NCBI RefSeq assembly: GCF_007858975.2 | Contig: NZ_CP042220.2 | Span: 2,046,001-2,110,000, forward strand | Direction of reading: 5' to 3' | From: Dickeya poaceiphila | GTDB taxonomy: Bacteria > Pseudomonadota > Gammaproteobacteria > Enterobacterales > Enterobacteriaceae | DNA length: 64,000 nucleotides | Shown here: piece after piece, positions 7,990 through 18,021 of the stretch | Numbering within the stretch: position 1 is the first letter of the stretch | Layout of the letters: each line of letters starts with the position of its first letter | Position numbers and translations under genes: made by a program | Notes under the pieces: model-generated | What the model was told of the DNA's origin: nothing | What the model saw: the letters and a program-made list of their open reading frames with translations, nothing else | Databases searched by the model: none

Positions 7990-9351
7990 TTAGTCGCACT
8001 GCACTTTGATGGCCAAACCGCCGCGGGACGTTTCGCGGTATTTGGCGTTCATGTCTTTCCCGGTTTCGTACATGGTTTCAATCACCTTGTCGAGCGATAC
8101 GCGGGCTTCGGTGGTACGGCGCACCGCCATGCGGGTGGCGTTGATGGCTTTAACCGCCGCGATGGCGTTACGCTCGATACAAGGCACCTGCACCTGACCG
8201 GCTACCGGGTCACAGGTCAGGCCCAGATTATGCTCCATGCCGATCTCGGCGGCCACGCACACTTGCTCCGGGCTGGCACCCAGCAATTCGGCCAGACCAG
8301 CCGCTGCCATTGAACAGGCTACGCCCACTTCGCCCTGACAACCGACTTCCGCCCCGGAAATGGAGGCGTTCATCTTATATAGCGACCCAATCGCCCCTGC
8401 CGCCATGAAATAACGCAGGTAGATGCCAGGGCCAACCGGTTCGATGAAATGATCGTAATAGGCCAGCACTGCTGGCACGATGCCGCACGCGCCGTTAGTC
8501 GGCGCGGTCACAACCCGGCCACCGGCAGCGTTTTCTTCATTAACCGCCAGCGCGAACATATTGACCCAGTCTACGACGTTCATCGGGTCGTTGGACAGTT
8601 TGTCCGAAGATACCAGCATACGGCGCAGGGCGGCGGCGCGGCGCGGCACACGCAGCGGACCGGGCAGCACGCCCTCGGTATTCATACCGCGATCCATACA
8701 GGTGCGCATGGTCTGCCAGACGGCGGCGAAATAGTCTTCGATCTCCTGGCGGCTATGCAGCGCCAGTTCGTTGCGCATCATCATACCGGAGATCGACAGG
8801 CCGCTTTGTTTACAGTGTTCCAGAATTTCCCGCGCGGAACGGTAAGGATGCGGTACGGTGAAACTGGATTCCTGAGACTGACCAAAATGTGCTTCATCAA
8901 CGATAAACCCGCCGCCGATGGAGTAATAGGTTTGGCGAAATAACGCAAGATCACCGGTAAAAGCGGTCAGCGTCATGCCATTTTCGTGCAGCGGTAGGTT
9001 CTCGCCGCGGAAAATCATGCCACCTTCGCGGGGAAAAGTAACGTCATGTGAGCCTGCCAGCGATAAGCGTTCGGTTTGTTCCACGTCGCGGATAAACGTT
9101 GGGATGGCATCGATATCTACCGTATCGGGCTGGTTGCCCGCCAGCCCAAGGATAATTGCGATATCGGTATGGTGGCCTTTGCCGGTCAGCGCCAAAGAGC
9201 CGTAGACCTCCACGCTCACCCGATCCGTGCGGGATAACAGATCACGCTGCTGTAGTTCATCGACAAATTGCTTACCGGCTTTCATCGGTCCGACCGTATG
9301 AGAGCTGGAGGGACCAATGCCGATTTTGAACATGTCGAATACGCTTATCAC
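7990..9351 (-). CDS. sdaA: L-serine deaminase SdaA, GTG start
   Basis: A 453-residue iron-sulfur L-serine dehydratase that converts serine to pyruvate and ammonia in the cytoplasm. The N-terminal motif [19 protein letters not shown] and the C-terminal half with [21 protein letters not shown] [34 protein letters not shown] and [10 protein letters not shown] carry the cysteines that ligand the [4Fe-4S] cluster. The start is a GTG at 9351, supported by AAAGGAG six to eight bases upstream and by alignment to E. coli (454 residues). In E. coli sdaA is induced by leucine through Lrp. Neighbour nudL is on the same strand, 243 bases upstream. Confidence 0.96.
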   Translation of the reverse strand: MISVFDMFKIGIGPSSSHTVGPMKAGKQFVDELQQRDLLSRTDRVSVEVYGSLALTGKGHHTDIAIILGLAGNQPDTVDIDAIPTFIRDVEQTERLSLAGSHDVTFPREGGMIFRGENLPLHENGMTLTAFTGDLALFRQTYYSIGGGFIVDEAHFGQSQESSFTVPHPYRSAREILEHCKQSGLSISGMMMRNELALHSRQEIEDYFAAVWQTMRTCMDRGMNTEGVLPGPLRVPRRAAALRRMLVSSDKLSNDPMNVVDWVNMFALAVNEENAAGGRVVTAPTNGACGIVPAVLAYYDHFIEPVGPGIYLRYFMAAGAIGSLYKMNASISGAEVGCQGEVGVACSMAAAGLAELLGASPEQVCVAAEIGMEHNLGLTCDPVAGQVQVPCIERNAIAAVKAINATRMAVRRTTEARVSLDKVIETMYETGKDMNAKYRETSRGGLAIKVQCD

Positions 9352-9594
9352 GCTGAAACTCCTTTCAGGGCGCTGCCTGTCGTATATTAGGGGTCGGATG
9401 AGCATTGCGCTTCAAACCGCGTCTACCCGGCGTTATCGCCGATGATATCACCCACTACAGAATAAAACTCGATAGATCGCGCTATTGTAGTGGACACTAT
9501 GCTGTCGTATCGGGATTTTCACATGAAATAAAGTTATGTTATGCCAAAAAATAACTTATGGCGGATACCGTGTCTGGCACGGCGATTACACCGG

Positions 9595-10209
9595 TTACGG
9601 TATTGCTACGTGCAATGCCAACTGACGAATGATGGCAGCGGTCAGCCCCCAGACAAATTGCTGCTGATACCAGGAAAGATAGACGCGATGACGCTGGCGG
9701 CGACGCTCAATATCCAGCGAATGGTAGCGCTGTAGGGCGAAGGCGTCCCGCAGCGGCATTTCAAACAGTTCCGCGACTTCGTCGGCGTTGGGGTGAAAAG
9801 GTGTGTTCTCCGGCAGCAGGCCGACCACCGGGGTGACCTGATAACCGCTGGTGCTGTCGAAAGCCGGTAACGTTCCCAGGATCTGGACCGATGCCGGAGG
9901 GATCGCCACTTCTTCTTGTGCCTCGCGTAATGCGGTGGCGATAAGCGACTGATCCTCAGGGTCAGCCGCACCGCCGGGGAAGGCCACCTGGCCGGCATGT
10001 TTACGCAAACGCAATGAACGACGAGTCAACAGCAGGCAAGGGTCGGGGCGGCGAATAATCGGCACCAGTACCGCGGCCCGCCGATGGTGGTGCGTGGCGG
10101 GCAGGGTGGGTGCGGTCTGCAACTGAAAGCGGGTAATAAACGCATCCAGATCATAAGGGGGTGATGGGTTAATGGGAGTCAGGAGAGGCAACAGCGTAGT
10201 GTCAGTCAT
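9595..10209 (-). CDS. nudL: CoA pyrophosphatase NudL (Nudix hydrolase)
   Basis: A 204-residue Nudix hydrolase of the NudL/YeaB group. The Nudix box is complete in form, [23 protein letters not shown], and is preceded by the UPF0035-type motif [13 protein letters not shown] that marks CoA pyrophosphatases, which split CoA into phosphopantetheine and 3',5'-ADP. The C-terminus [23 protein letters not shown] matches E. coli NudL. The gene lies 14 bases after pabB on the same strand, so it is probably translated from the pabB message; the E. coli pabB-nudL-sdaA order is kept. The Shine-Dalgarno is weak. Confidence 0.93.
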   Translation of the reverse strand: MTDTTLLPLLTPINPSPPYDLDAFITRFQLQTAPTLPATHHHRRAAVLVPIIRRPDPCLLLTRRSLRLRKHAGQVAFPGGAADPEDQSLIATALREAQEEVAIPPASVQILGTLPAFDSTSGYQVTPVVGLLPENTPFHPNADEVAELFEMPLRDAFALQRYHSLDIERRRQRHRVYLSWYQQQFVWGLTAAIIRQLALHVAIP

Positions 10210-10223
10210 GTTGTCAGCTCTGT

Positions 10224-11594
10224 TTAATCCGTGGTCGATAAGGTTAATAACGGCAAAATACGGCCCAACTTGTCGAACGTTTCCTGATATTCCGCCTGTT
10301 CTTCGCTATCGGCCACAATTCCGCCGCCAGCCCAGCAGGAAAGCGTGCCATTGGCGGCAATCAGCGTACGAATGGTGATATTGGTGTCCATGGTGCCGCA
10401 GACGCTGAGATAGCCGATGCTGCCGCAATACGCGTTGCGGCGATGCGGTTCCAGTTCTTCGATGATCTCCATCGCCCGCACTTTGGGCGCACCGGTGATA
10501 GAGCCGCCAGGGAAGCAGGCGCGCAGCAGGTCTGTAGCGTGTTGCTGCGCGGGTAATTGCGCTTCAATAGTGCTGACCAGATGGTGCACCGCCGGGAATG
10601 GCTCCACCACAAACAGTTCAGGAACACACACGCTGCCCGGCACCGCGACTCGACCTATATCGTTACGCAGCAGGTCAACAATCATCAGGTTTTCGGCGCG
10701 ATCTTTTTCGGAATTAGCCAACTGCTGTGCCTGATGCGCATCCGCGTCAGCATCCGGCAGTCGTGGTAGCGTGCCTTTGATCGGCCTTGTCTGAATGTGG
10801 TCATCGTGCAGCCACAGGAAACGTTCCGGCGAAATACTGAGCACCGCGCTGCTCGGCAAGCGCAGAAACGCGGAAAACGGCGCCCGGTTGCCGGCGGAAA
10901 GCGTCAGGAACGCTTGCCATTCATCGCCCTGATAACCAGCCTGAAAGCGTTGGGCCAGATTGACCTGATAGCAGTCGCCGGCGTGGAGATATTCCCGAAT
11001 ACGGCGGAATTTTTCGCCGTATTGCGCACGGCTCATGTTGGCCTGCCAGTCGCTGGTCAGGCAAAATACGCCCGGATCGGCGGGGGACAAGCCGTCCAGC
11101 CATGACAGCCTGGCATCGATGTCTCTGTGGGCAATCAGGGTCAGGCGCTGTTGCTGATGGTCGGCAATCAACGCCCAGTCGTAAATACCCACCGCCATGT
11201 CGGGCTGGTCGATATCGCGGTCTGCGGTAGAAGGCAGTTGTTCCACCCGCCGCCCCAGATCGTAACCGAACAGCCCCAGCGCGCCTCCCTGAAACGGGTA
11301 ATCCGGGTGTGGCGGCACATCCAGTGCCAGCGCATCGATCTGCTGCTGCAGCAACAGGAACGGATCTTCTGTGGATGTCTGTTGGGTATCGCCTTGTTGG
11401 ATAGTGGTCAGCTCGCCAATGGTTTGCAAGGTCAGACGTGGTTCCGCCACCAGAATGTCAAACCGGTTATGAGGATGATCGGCAAACCCGGAATGGAGCA
11501 ACATCGCCCAGGGCTGGTGCGACAGGGCGCTAAAAAGGCGTAACAGCGCATCCGGTTGATACGGTAGTGCGTGATAGACTATTGGTGTCGGCAT
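10224..11594 (-). CDS. pabB: Aminodeoxychorismate synthase component 1 (PabB)
   Basis: A 456-residue chorismate-utilising enzyme. With the glutaminase PabA it makes 4-amino-4-deoxychorismate, the precursor of p-aminobenzoate and folate. The PabB-specific PIKGT motif (lysine nucleophile, versus PIAGT in TrpE) is present as RPIKGTLPR, and so are [27 protein letters not shown] and the C-terminal [22 protein letters not shown] and CGSIGYLS. Length equals E. coli PabB (453). The ATG has only a weak ribosome-binding site. It is divergent from yoaH with a 153-base gap and is followed by nudL. Confidence 0.95.
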   Translation of the reverse strand: MPTPIVYHALPYQPDALLRLFSALSHQPWAMLLHSGFADHPHNRFDILVAEPRLTLQTIGELTTIQQGDTQQTSTEDPFLLLQQQIDALALDVPPHPDYPFQGGALGLFGYDLGRRVEQLPSTADRDIDQPDMAVGIYDWALIADHQQQRLTLIAHRDIDARLSWLDGLSPADPGVFCLTSDWQANMSRAQYGEKFRRIREYLHAGDCYQVNLAQRFQAGYQGDEWQAFLTLSAGNRAPFSAFLRLPSSAVLSISPERFLWLHDDHIQTRPIKGTLPRLPDADADAHQAQQLANSEKDRAENLMIVDLLRNDIGRVAVPGSVCVPELFVVEPFPAVHHLVSTIEAQLPAQQHATDLLRACFPGGSITGAPKVRAMEIIEELEPHRRNAYCGSIGYLSVCGTMDTNITIRTLIAANGTLSCWAGGGIVADSEEQAEYQETFDKLGRILPLLTLSTTD

Positions 11595-11747
11595 AGCGAT
11601 ATTGGCATGGTTTCTCGGTGGTGTTGATACCGGCAGCCGTACGCTGAACCGGCGTTATGCATAGCAATAGCGTCTGTGCAAGCGTATCACAAACCGTGGC
11701 GGTTCGCGGGCGTAGTCGGCATAAAAAAGGTTTTTAGGAGAAGAATG

Positions 11748-11936
11748 ATGTTTGCAGGTATCCCGGCGCTGACTCATGAGCAGCAGCAACAAGCGGTGGA
11801 AAGAATACAACACCTGATGGCGGAAGGTATGAGCAGTGGCGAGGCTATCGCACAGGTGGCGGAAGAACTGCGCCACAATCATCAGGGTGCACGGGTGGTG
11901 GCGCGTTTTGACGATGACGATGCTACGCAAGAATAA
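11748..11936 (+). CDS. yoaH: UPF0181 family protein YoaH
   Basis: A 62-residue protein matching E. coli Yoa[42 protein letters not shown] and an acidic tail (FDDDD). Function is unknown in this family. Two ATGs are adjacent (11745 and 11748); I chose the second because TAGGAGA then has seven-base spacing and the N-terminus matches E. coli, but the first is possible. The frame is open farther upstream, without a ribosome-binding site. It stands alone, divergent from pabB and convergent with the RidA-like gene, as in E. coli. Confidence 0.88.
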   Translation: MFAGIPALTHEQQQQAVERIQHLMAEGMSSGEAIAQVAEELRHNHQGARVVARFDDDDATQE

Positions 11937-11974
11937 TCGCTTTCGGGCGGCGCGAACATCGCCGCCCGTGCGTG

Positions 11975-12322
11975 TTACTCCACGGCAGCGATTGCCTTGA
12001 TTTCCACTTTGAATTTCGGGTTCATCAGTCTGGCTTCCACGGTGCAGCGTACCGGCGCGCTGCCGGCCACTACCCAGGCATCCCAGGCGGCGTTCATGGC
12101 AGCGAAGTCGGCTTTGTCAGCCAGAAAAATGGTCACGTCCAACAGACGGCTTTTATCGGTGCCCGCCTGTTGCAGGATGGCATCCAGCGATGCCAGTGCG
12201 TTTTCGGTCTGGGCCTGGGCATCGTCATCCAGATTTTCCGGCACACTGGTGTAGTACAGCGTGTTGTTGTAGATAACCGCGTCGGACCAGCGTGCGTCGG
12301 GATTGATACGGGTAATGGACAT
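11975..12322 (-). CDS. yoaB: RidA-family protein (YoaB)
   Basis: A 115-residue YjgF/YER057c/UK114 (RidA) family protein with the subfamily markers YYTSVPENLD, TIFLADKADFAAMN and APVRCTVEARLMNP. RidA itself hydrolyses reactive enamine/imine intermediates such as 2-aminoacrylate. The arginine that binds the substrate carboxylate in RidA aligns with Arg in PVRCTVEA, so activity is plausible, but YoaB's own substrate is not established. ATG 12322 has GAGGAG at good distance; the open frame extends further upstream without support. Convergent with yoaH and divergent from yoaA. Confidence 0.9.
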   Translation of the reverse strand: MSITRINPDARWSDAVIYNNTLYYTSVPENLDDDAQAQTENALASLDAILQQAGTDKSRLLDVTIFLADKADFAAMNAAWDAWVVAGSAPVRCTVEARLMNPKFKVEIKAIAAVE

Positions 12323-12527
12323 GAAATCAGGCTCCTCGTGGCAGTCTGCGCCTGTCAGCGAAGGCGCTAAAACCGCAGAGACTAGCACAGTTCCTTTAAA
12401 CAGTTGATCCCCTGATTGGAATAACAGAAACGAGCCGAAGTGGTGTCGTACGCGCAGGCTTGGCATAATCAGCCACCTTAATTCCGGCTGAATCAGGGTG
12501 ACGGCATTGTCAGACAAGAGGGACAGC

Positions 12528-14447
12528 GTGGCGGCAGATAGCTCAATCGATGATTTTGCAACCGATGGCGTACTGGCGCGAGCGATTCAGGGTTTCCAGC
12601 CACGTGAACCGCAACGGCAGATGGCAACCGCTGTGCTGGAGGCGATCAGCGCCAAAAAACCGTTGGTCGTAGAAGCGGGCACCGGTACTGGCAAAACCTA
12701 TGCGTATCTGGCGCCTGCACTGCGTTCCGGCAAAAAAGTGATTGTCTCTACCGGTTCGCGCGCGTTGCAGGATCAACTGTACAGCCGCGATTTGCCGACT
12801 GTCGCCAATGCGCTGAATTTTCAGGGTAAGCTGGCGCTGTTGAAAGGGCGTGCCAATTATCTGTGCATTGAACGGTTGGAACAGCAATCGCTGGCGGGCG
12901 GCGATCTTGGCCGCGAGGTGCTACGTGAACTGGTACGGCTGCGCAGCTGGTGTTCTGAAACCGAAGATGGCGACATCAGCCAGTGCGGCGATGTAGCTGA
13001 AGACAGCGCGGTATGGCCGCTGGTGACCAGTACCAATGATAACTGTCTTGGCAGCGACTGCCCGCACTACAAGGCGTGTTTTGTGGTGAAGGCGCGCCGA
13101 CGGGCGATGGATGCCGATGTGGTGGTGGTGAATCACCATCTTTATCTGGCGGATATGGTGGTGAAGGAGAGTGGGTTTGCCGAACTGATCCCCGACAGCG
13201 ATGTGGTGATATTTGACGAAGCTCACCAGATTCCGGACATCGCCAGCCAGTATTTCGGTCAGCAGCTCTCCAGCCGCCAGTTGCTGGATCTTGCTAAAGA
13301 TATTGTGATTGCTTATCGCACCGAAGTGCGTGATGTCAGCCAGCTACAGAAAAGCGCGGATCGTTTGAGCCAGAGCACCCAGGATTTTCGGCTGGCGCTG
13401 GGCGACCCAGGGTTTCGCGGTAATTTACGTGACATTGTCACGGATAATACCTTGAAACGGTCGCTGATGTTGTTGGATGACGCGCTGGAGCTGTGTTGTG
13501 ATGTCGCTAAGCTGTCGCTGGGGCGTTCCGCGTTGCTGGATGCGGCGTTTGAACGGGCGACCTTATATCGGGCACGCTTGAAGCGGCTGCGGGACGTGCA
13601 GCAACCCGGTTACAGCTATTGGTACGAATGTACCTCGCGTCATTTCGTGCTGGCGCTGACGCCGCTGTCGGTTGCAGACCGTTTCCGTGAGGTGATGAAA
13701 GAGAAACCGGCCTGCTGGGTATTCACCTCGGCCACGCTGTCGGTAAACGATCAGCTCACGCATTTTATTGATCGGTTGGGGTTGGAGCAGGCTCGAACGT
13801 TATTGTTGCCAAGCCCATTCGATTACGCACGTCAGGCGCTGCTGTGCGTGCCGCGTTACCTGCCGGAAACCAACCGGCCCGGTGCCGCCAGACAACTGGC
13901 GCGCCTGTTGCGTCCTTTGGTCGAGGCTAATCAGGGGCGCTGCTTTATGCTGTGTACCTCGCACCAGATGATGCGTGAGCTGGCCGTCGAATTCCGCGCC
14001 TCGCTGACGTTGCCGGTGCTGGTTCAGGGTGAAACCAGTAAGCCGCAGTTGCTGGCGCAGTTTCTGGCGGCAGGGAACGCACTGTTGGTGGCGACCGGCA
14101 GCTTCTGGGAAGGGGTGGATGTGCGGGGCGATGCGCTGTCATGCGTGATTATCGACAAGCTGCCGTTTACTTCCCCGGAGGACCCACTGCTTAAGGCTCG
14201 CATGGAGGATTGTCGGGTGCGCGGCGGTGACCCGTTCGACGAGGTGCAACTGCCCGATGCGGTGATCACGCTCAAGCAAGGTGTTGGCCGCTTGATCCGC
14301 GATGTGTCGGATCGCGGCGTGTTGGTGATTTGCGATAATCGCCTGGTGACGCGGCCTTATGGCGAAGTGTTTCTTACCAGCCTGCCGCCGGCACCAAGAA
14401 CGCGGGATTTGCGGCACGCTATCGATTTTCTGACGCGCAAACCGTGA
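12528..14447 (+). CDS. yoaA: DinG-family ATP-dependent helicase YoaA, GTG start
   Basis: A 639-residue XPD/DinG-type superfamily 2 helicase. Walker A is VEAGTGTGKTYAYLAP near residue 45, the DEAH box is IFDEAHQ, and the iron-sulfur cluster cysteines lie between them (Cys in NYLCIERLE, CLGSDCPHYKAC). Motif VI is QGVGRLIRD near the C-terminus. E. coli YoaA acts with the polymerase chi subunit (HolC) at damaged or stalled forks. I chose GTG 12528 (GAGGGA just upstream); another GTG at 12498 would add ten residues. Highly similar to E. coli over the full length. tsaB follows 65 bases later. Confidence 0.93.
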   Translation: MAADSSIDDFATDGVLARAIQGFQPREPQRQMATAVLEAISAKKPLVVEAGTGTGKTYAYLAPALRSGKKVIVSTGSRALQDQLYSRDLPTVANALNFQGKLALLKGRANYLCIERLEQQSLAGGDLGREVLRELVRLRSWCSETEDGDISQCGDVAEDSAVWPLVTSTNDNCLGSDCPHYKACFVVKARRRAMDADVVVVNHHLYLADMVVKESGFAELIPDSDVVIFDEAHQIPDIASQYFGQQLSSRQLLDLAKDIVIAYRTEVRDVSQLQKSADRLSQSTQDFRLALGDPGFRGNLRDIVTDNTLKRSLMLLDDALELCCDVAKLSLGRSALLDAAFERATLYRARLKRLRDVQQPGYSYWYECTSRHFVLALTPLSVADRFREVMKEKPACWVFTSATLSVNDQLTHFIDRLGLEQARTLLLPSPFDYARQALLCVPRYLPETNRPGAARQLARLLRPLVEANQGRCFMLCTSHQMMRELAVEFRASLTLPVLVQGETSKPQLLAQFLAAGNALLVATGSFWEGVDVRGDALSCVIIDKLPFTSPEDPLLKARMEDCRVRGGDPFDEVQLPDAVITLKQGVGRLIRDVSDRGVLVICDNRLVTRPYGEVFLTSLPPAPRTRDLRHAIDFLTRKP

Positions 14448-14512
14448 CGCTCACCGGCGCTGGCTGTTATGATGCGCGCCGTTGAAATATTCTCTCCCTG
14501 CCTGAGGTTGGC

Positions 14513-15214
14513 ATGTCTACGCGAATTTTAGCGCTTGATACCGCAACAGAAGCCTGTTCTGTTGCACTCTGGAATGATGGTGAAATCCATTTCCTGTTTG
14601 AGATTTGCCCCCGTGAACATACTCAGCGGGTATTGCCGATGGTTCAGCAACTGCTGGCCGATCATGGCATGGCGCTCAGTCAACTGGATGCGCTGGCATT
14701 CGGACGTGGGCCGGGCAGCTTCACCGGCGTGCGTATTGGCATCGGCATCGCGCAAGGTTTGGCGTTGGGCGCGGGTTTGCCGATGCTTGGCGTATCGACG
14801 CTGGCGACGCTGGCACAGGGAGCGTACCGCCTGAGCGGTGCCAGCCGCGTGCTGACTGCCATTGATGCCCGCATGGGCGAAGTCTACTGGGCAAGTTATG
14901 AGCGTGATCAGCAGGGCAACTGGCAAGGCGAAACGAGTGAAGCCGTGTTGGCGCCAGTCCAGACACAGTCACTGGCGGCGTCGCTGAGTGGCGACTGGGC
15001 CAGCGCGGGAACCGGCTGGCAAACCTACCCGGATCTGATCGACCATCCCGGTATTGCCCTGAATCGTACCGATGTTCTCTTACCGCAGGCGCAAGACATG
15101 TTGCCGCTGGCCTGGCAGTTATGGACATCGGGCGGTGCGGTGAGCGTGGAGCAGGCTGAACCCCGTTATCTGCGCAACAACGTGGCGTGGAAAAAATTAC
15201 CTGGCCGCGAATAA
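14513..15214 (+). CDS. tsaB: tRNA threonylcarbamoyladenosine protein TsaB
   Basis: A 233-residue ASKHA-fold protein (formerly YeaZ). It binds TsaD and TsaE and together with TsaC they make the t6A modification at A37 of ANN-decoding tRNAs; TsaB is the scaffold partner of the catalytic TsaD. The N-terminus [15 protein letters not shown] and the segment [16 protein letters not shown] are diagnostic. Length equals E. coli TsaB (231). The ATG follows a TGAGGTTGGC region. It lies between yoaA and yeaY as in E. coli and is essential in most enterobacteria. Confidence 0.95.
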   Translation: MSTRILALDTATEACSVALWNDGEIHFLFEICPREHTQRVLPMVQQLLADHGMALSQLDALAFGRGPGSFTGVRIGIGIAQGLALGAGLPMLGVSTLATLAQGAYRLSGASRVLTAIDARMGEVYWASYERDQQGNWQGETSEAVLAPVQTQSLAASLSGDWASAGTGWQTYPDLIDHPGIALNRTDVLLPQAQDMLPLAWQLWTSGGAVSVEQAEPRYLRNNVAWKKLPGRE

Positions 15215-15290
15215 CAGCAACTTATCGCATTAGCTACAGTCTAATTTAGACATCGGTCATAAATTGACGACGGCAAGCAGGGTGTATGTG

Positions 15291-15920
15291 ATGAGAATCC
15301 AAATTTTCGGAAACCAAACGTCGATGCCAGGAAGATTATGGCTACGCCGGAGTGGATGGTGCGGCCTGTTGTTGCTCAGCCTGAGCTTGTTATCTGGCTG
15401 CGTCACTGTGCCGGATGAAATCCGTGGCACCTCGGCAACGCCGCAGATGGACCTGATTCGGGTGATGAATGCGCCCAATCTGTACGTAGGGCAGGAATCA
15501 CGCTTTGGTGGTCGGATTGCGGATATTCGCAACGAGGCCAATCGTACCCGGCTGGAGATTGTTGCGTTGCCGCTGGATAATGCGGGCCGCCCGCGGCTAA
15601 ACGAACCTTCCGAAGGACGTCTGGTAGCCTACGTGAACGGTTTTCTGGAACCGGTAGAGTTCAAAAATCAACTGATCACGGTGGTAGGTCCGATTACCGG
15701 CACTGAACAGGGTAAAATTGGTGAACGGCCATATCAGTATGTGGTGGTAGGCATTCAGGGTTACAAACGCTGGCGAGTCGTACAGCAGGTGATGTTACCA
15801 CCGCGGGCTTACGATCCCTGGTGGGATCGCCACTACCGTCATATGTGGGGACCCGGATGGGGACCCAGTTGGAATGACGGCTATGCGCCAGCGCAGGTAG
15901 AGTCGGTTGTCACGGAGTAA
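15291..15920 (+). CDS. yeaY: Slp-family outer membrane lipoprotein YeaY
   Basis: A lipoprotein of the Slp/YeaY family, 209 residues from this start. A hydrophobic stretch ends in the lipobox LLSGC, and the mature part has the family motifs LYVGQESRFGGRI, VNGFLEPVEFKNQLITVVGPI and YKRWRVVQQV. The C-terminus is aromatic and glycine-rich (MWGPGWGPSW). ATG 15291 has AGGG upstream, but ATG 15324 gives a more typical signal peptide (Cys at 26 rather than 37), so the start is uncertain. E. coli yeaY is in the sigmaE regulon and its 3' UTR encodes the sRNA MicL-unrelated region; its role is unknown. A terminator follows. Confidence 0.88.
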   Translation: MRIQIFGNQTSMPGRLWLRRSGWCGLLLLSLSLLSGCVTVPDEIRGTSATPQMDLIRVMNAPNLYVGQESRFGGRIADIRNEANRTRLEIVALPLDNAGRPRLNEPSEGRLVAYVNGFLEPVEFKNQLITVVGPITGTEQGKIGERPYQYVVVGIQGYKRWRVVQQVMLPPRAYDPWWDRHYRHMWGPGWGPSWNDGYAPAQVESVVTE

Positions 15921-15959
15921 CACGCGTTATCAGTCCAGCTATAGCCGGGCAGTGAACAG

Positions 15960-15986
15960 AGGCGACCAGGGTCGCCTTATTTTTTT
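15960..15986 (+). terminator. Intrinsic terminator after yeaY
   Basis: A perfect AGGCGACC / GGTCGCCT stem with a tiny loop is followed by TATTTTTTT, 40 bases after the yeaY stop. It separates the yeaY unit from fadD. Confidence 0.85.
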
Positions 15987-16152
15987 GCAGTATGGTTTTT
16001 TGCAGTAATAGCAATACGTTGAAATTAAGTGATCGTCTTCTCAACCTGAACATTGTTAACTTCACCGTTATTAATATGAGTTAAAATATTGTTACATATC
16101 ACTCAGGTTGGGATTGACTATGCCACTTAAAAAATATCTCTGGAGTGACGTT

Positions 16153-17823
16153 TTGGAAAAAATATGGTTAGCGCGTTACCCGGTGGATGTCCCTGCGGAC
16201 ATTGACCCAGATCGCTACACTTCGCTAATCGAGTTGTTTGAACACGCGGTGTCGCGTTATGCCGACCAGCCCGCATTTATCAACATGGGCGAGGTCATGA
16301 CCTTCCGTCAGTTGGAGGAGCGTAGCCGCGCTTTCGCCGCTTACCTGCAGCATCAGTTGAAACTGAAAAAGGGGGAGCGCGTCGCGTTGATGATGCCTAA
16401 CCTGTTGCAGTACCCCATTGCGCTATTCGGCGTTTTGCGGGCTGGGCTGGTGGTGGTTAACGTCAATCCGCTATATACACCGCGTGAACTGGAGCACCAG
16501 CTCAAAGATTGCGGTGCCTCGGCGATTGTCATCGTTTCCAACTTTGCCCATACGCTGGAAAAGGTGGTGTATAACACTCCGGTAAAACATGTGATCCTGA
16601 CCCGCATGGGCGATCAACTGGCGCCGGCCAAAGGCACGCTGGTCAACTTCGTAGTCAAGTACGTTAAACGACTGGTGCCGACGTATTATCTGCCGGATGC
16701 CATTTCGTTTCGTCAGATATTGCAACAGGGCAGACGGATGCCGTATGTGAAGCCAGAAGTGAGCAATCAGGATCTGGCTTTTCTGCAATACACCGGTGGT
16801 ACTACCGGTATCGCCAAAGGCGCTATGCTGACCCACCGTAACATGCAGGCTAACCTGATGCAGTCTAAGGCGGCGTATGGCCCGGTGCTGAAAGAAGGAC
16901 AAGAACTGGTGGTAACGGCGCTGCCGCTTTATCACATTTTTGCGCTGACGGTGAATTGCCTGTTGTTTGTCGAAATTGGCGGGAAAAACCTGCTGATCAC
17001 CAACCCACGCGATATTCCCGGCATGATCAAAGAGTTGTCCCACTATCCGTTTACCGCTATTACTGGGGTAAACACGCTGTTTAACGCCTTGCTCAACAAT
17101 GAGGCGTTTAGCCGACTGGATTTTTCCACCCTGCACTTGTCGGTGGGCGGTGGGGCATCGGTACAACAGGTGGTGGCTGAGCGCTGGGAAAAATTGACTG
17201 GCATTCATTTGTTGGAAGGTTATGGATTGACCGAAAGCGCGCCGCTGGTAGCGGGAAACCCTTATGATTTGCAACATTACAGCGGCAGCATTGGCTTGCC
17301 GGTGCCGTCTACCGATGTGCGAATCATCAATGATGACGGTCAGGATGCGGCGCCTGGCGAAGCCGGTGAGCTGTGGGTGCGTGGTCCGCAGGTGATGTCC
17401 GGTTACTGGCAGCAGCCCGCCGCGACGCACGACGTGCTGAAAGAGGGATGGCTGGCAACCGGTGATATTGTCACGGCAGATGAACAAGGGTTCCTGAAAA
17501 TCGTTGATCGTAAAAAGGACATGATTCTGGTGTCCGGCTTTAATGTTTATCCCAATGAGATCGAGGAAGTGGTGGTACGCCATCCAAAAGTATCCGAAGC
17601 GGCGGCGGTTGGTGTGTCCAGTGCCACCTCAGGGGAAGCGGTGAAAGTCTTCGTGGTGTGTCGTGATCCATCGCTGACGGTGGAAGAACTGATCAACCAT
17701 TGCCGTCGCAATCTCACGGGGTACAAGGTGCCACGATTGTTTGAGTTTCGCAGTGAGTTACCGAAATCGAACGTGGGGAAAATCCTCCGGCGTGAGCTGC
17801 GCAATGAGCAGTCAGCCGCCTGA
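16153..17823 (+). CDS. fadD: Long-chain-fatty-acid-CoA ligase FadD
   Basis: A 556-residue acyl-CoA synthetase that activates exogenous fatty acids at the inner membrane for beta-oxidation and signalling. The AMP-binding P-loop [18 protein letters not shown], the GYGLTESAP motif, the TGDI motif and the C-terminal [19 protein letters not shown] and [14 protein letters not shown] are present. I chose the TTG at 16153, which has GGAG seven bases upstream and aligns with the TTG start of E. coli fadD; an ATG at 16120 would add eleven residues but has a poor ribosome-binding site. Usually repressed by FadR, whose gene lies at 27517; I did not find a clear FadR operator in the 15987-16152 leader. 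Confidence 0.94.
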   Translation: MEKIWLARYPVDVPADIDPDRYTSLIELFEHAVSRYADQPAFINMGEVMTFRQLEERSRAFAAYLQHQLKLKKGERVALMMPNLLQYPIALFGVLRAGLVVVNVNPLYTPRELEHQLKDCGASAIVIVSNFAHTLEKVVYNTPVKHVILTRMGDQLAPAKGTLVNFVVKYVKRLVPTYYLPDAISFRQILQQGRRMPYVKPEVSNQDLAFLQYTGGTTGIAKGAMLTHRNMQANLMQSKAAYGPVLKEGQELVVTALPLYHIFALTVNCLLFVEIGGKNLLITNPRDIPGMIKELSHYPFTAITGVNTLFNALLNNEAFSRLDFSTLHLSVGGGASVQQVVAERWEKLTGIHLLEGYGLTESAPLVAGNPYDLQHYSGSIGLPVPSTDVRIINDDGQDAAPGEAGELWVRGPQVMSGYWQQPAATHDVLKEGWLATGDIVTADEQGFLKIVDRKKDMILVSGFNVYPNEIEEVVVRHPKVSEAAAVGVSSATSGEAVKVFVVCRDPSLTVEELINHCRRNLTGYKVPRLFEFRSELPKSNVGKILRRELRNEQSAA

Positions 17824-18021
17824 TGGTTGCCTGTGGGTGGGATGCCGGGTATGGTGGAGCCTGCCTGCTGAGCACCACAGGACAACATCGCCTTTCGCGT
17901 CAAGCCATTGTCTGCCCTGATGGACCAGTTGACCCGCGTAATGCCGATGGTCCGCCATAAATGATGTTTTATGCCCTGATCGCAGTTGAGCGCATTGGGG
18001 CGCAACCAAGAGAATACCGTT

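Noticed and set aside
11655..11930. Minus-strand frame opposite yoaH
   Set aside because: yoaH has the ribosome-binding site and family match; the opposite frame does not.
16471..17583. 370-codon minus-strand frame opposite fadD
   Set aside because: Antisense to conserved fadD sequence; composition is typical of a shadow frame (rich in Arg, His and Gln).
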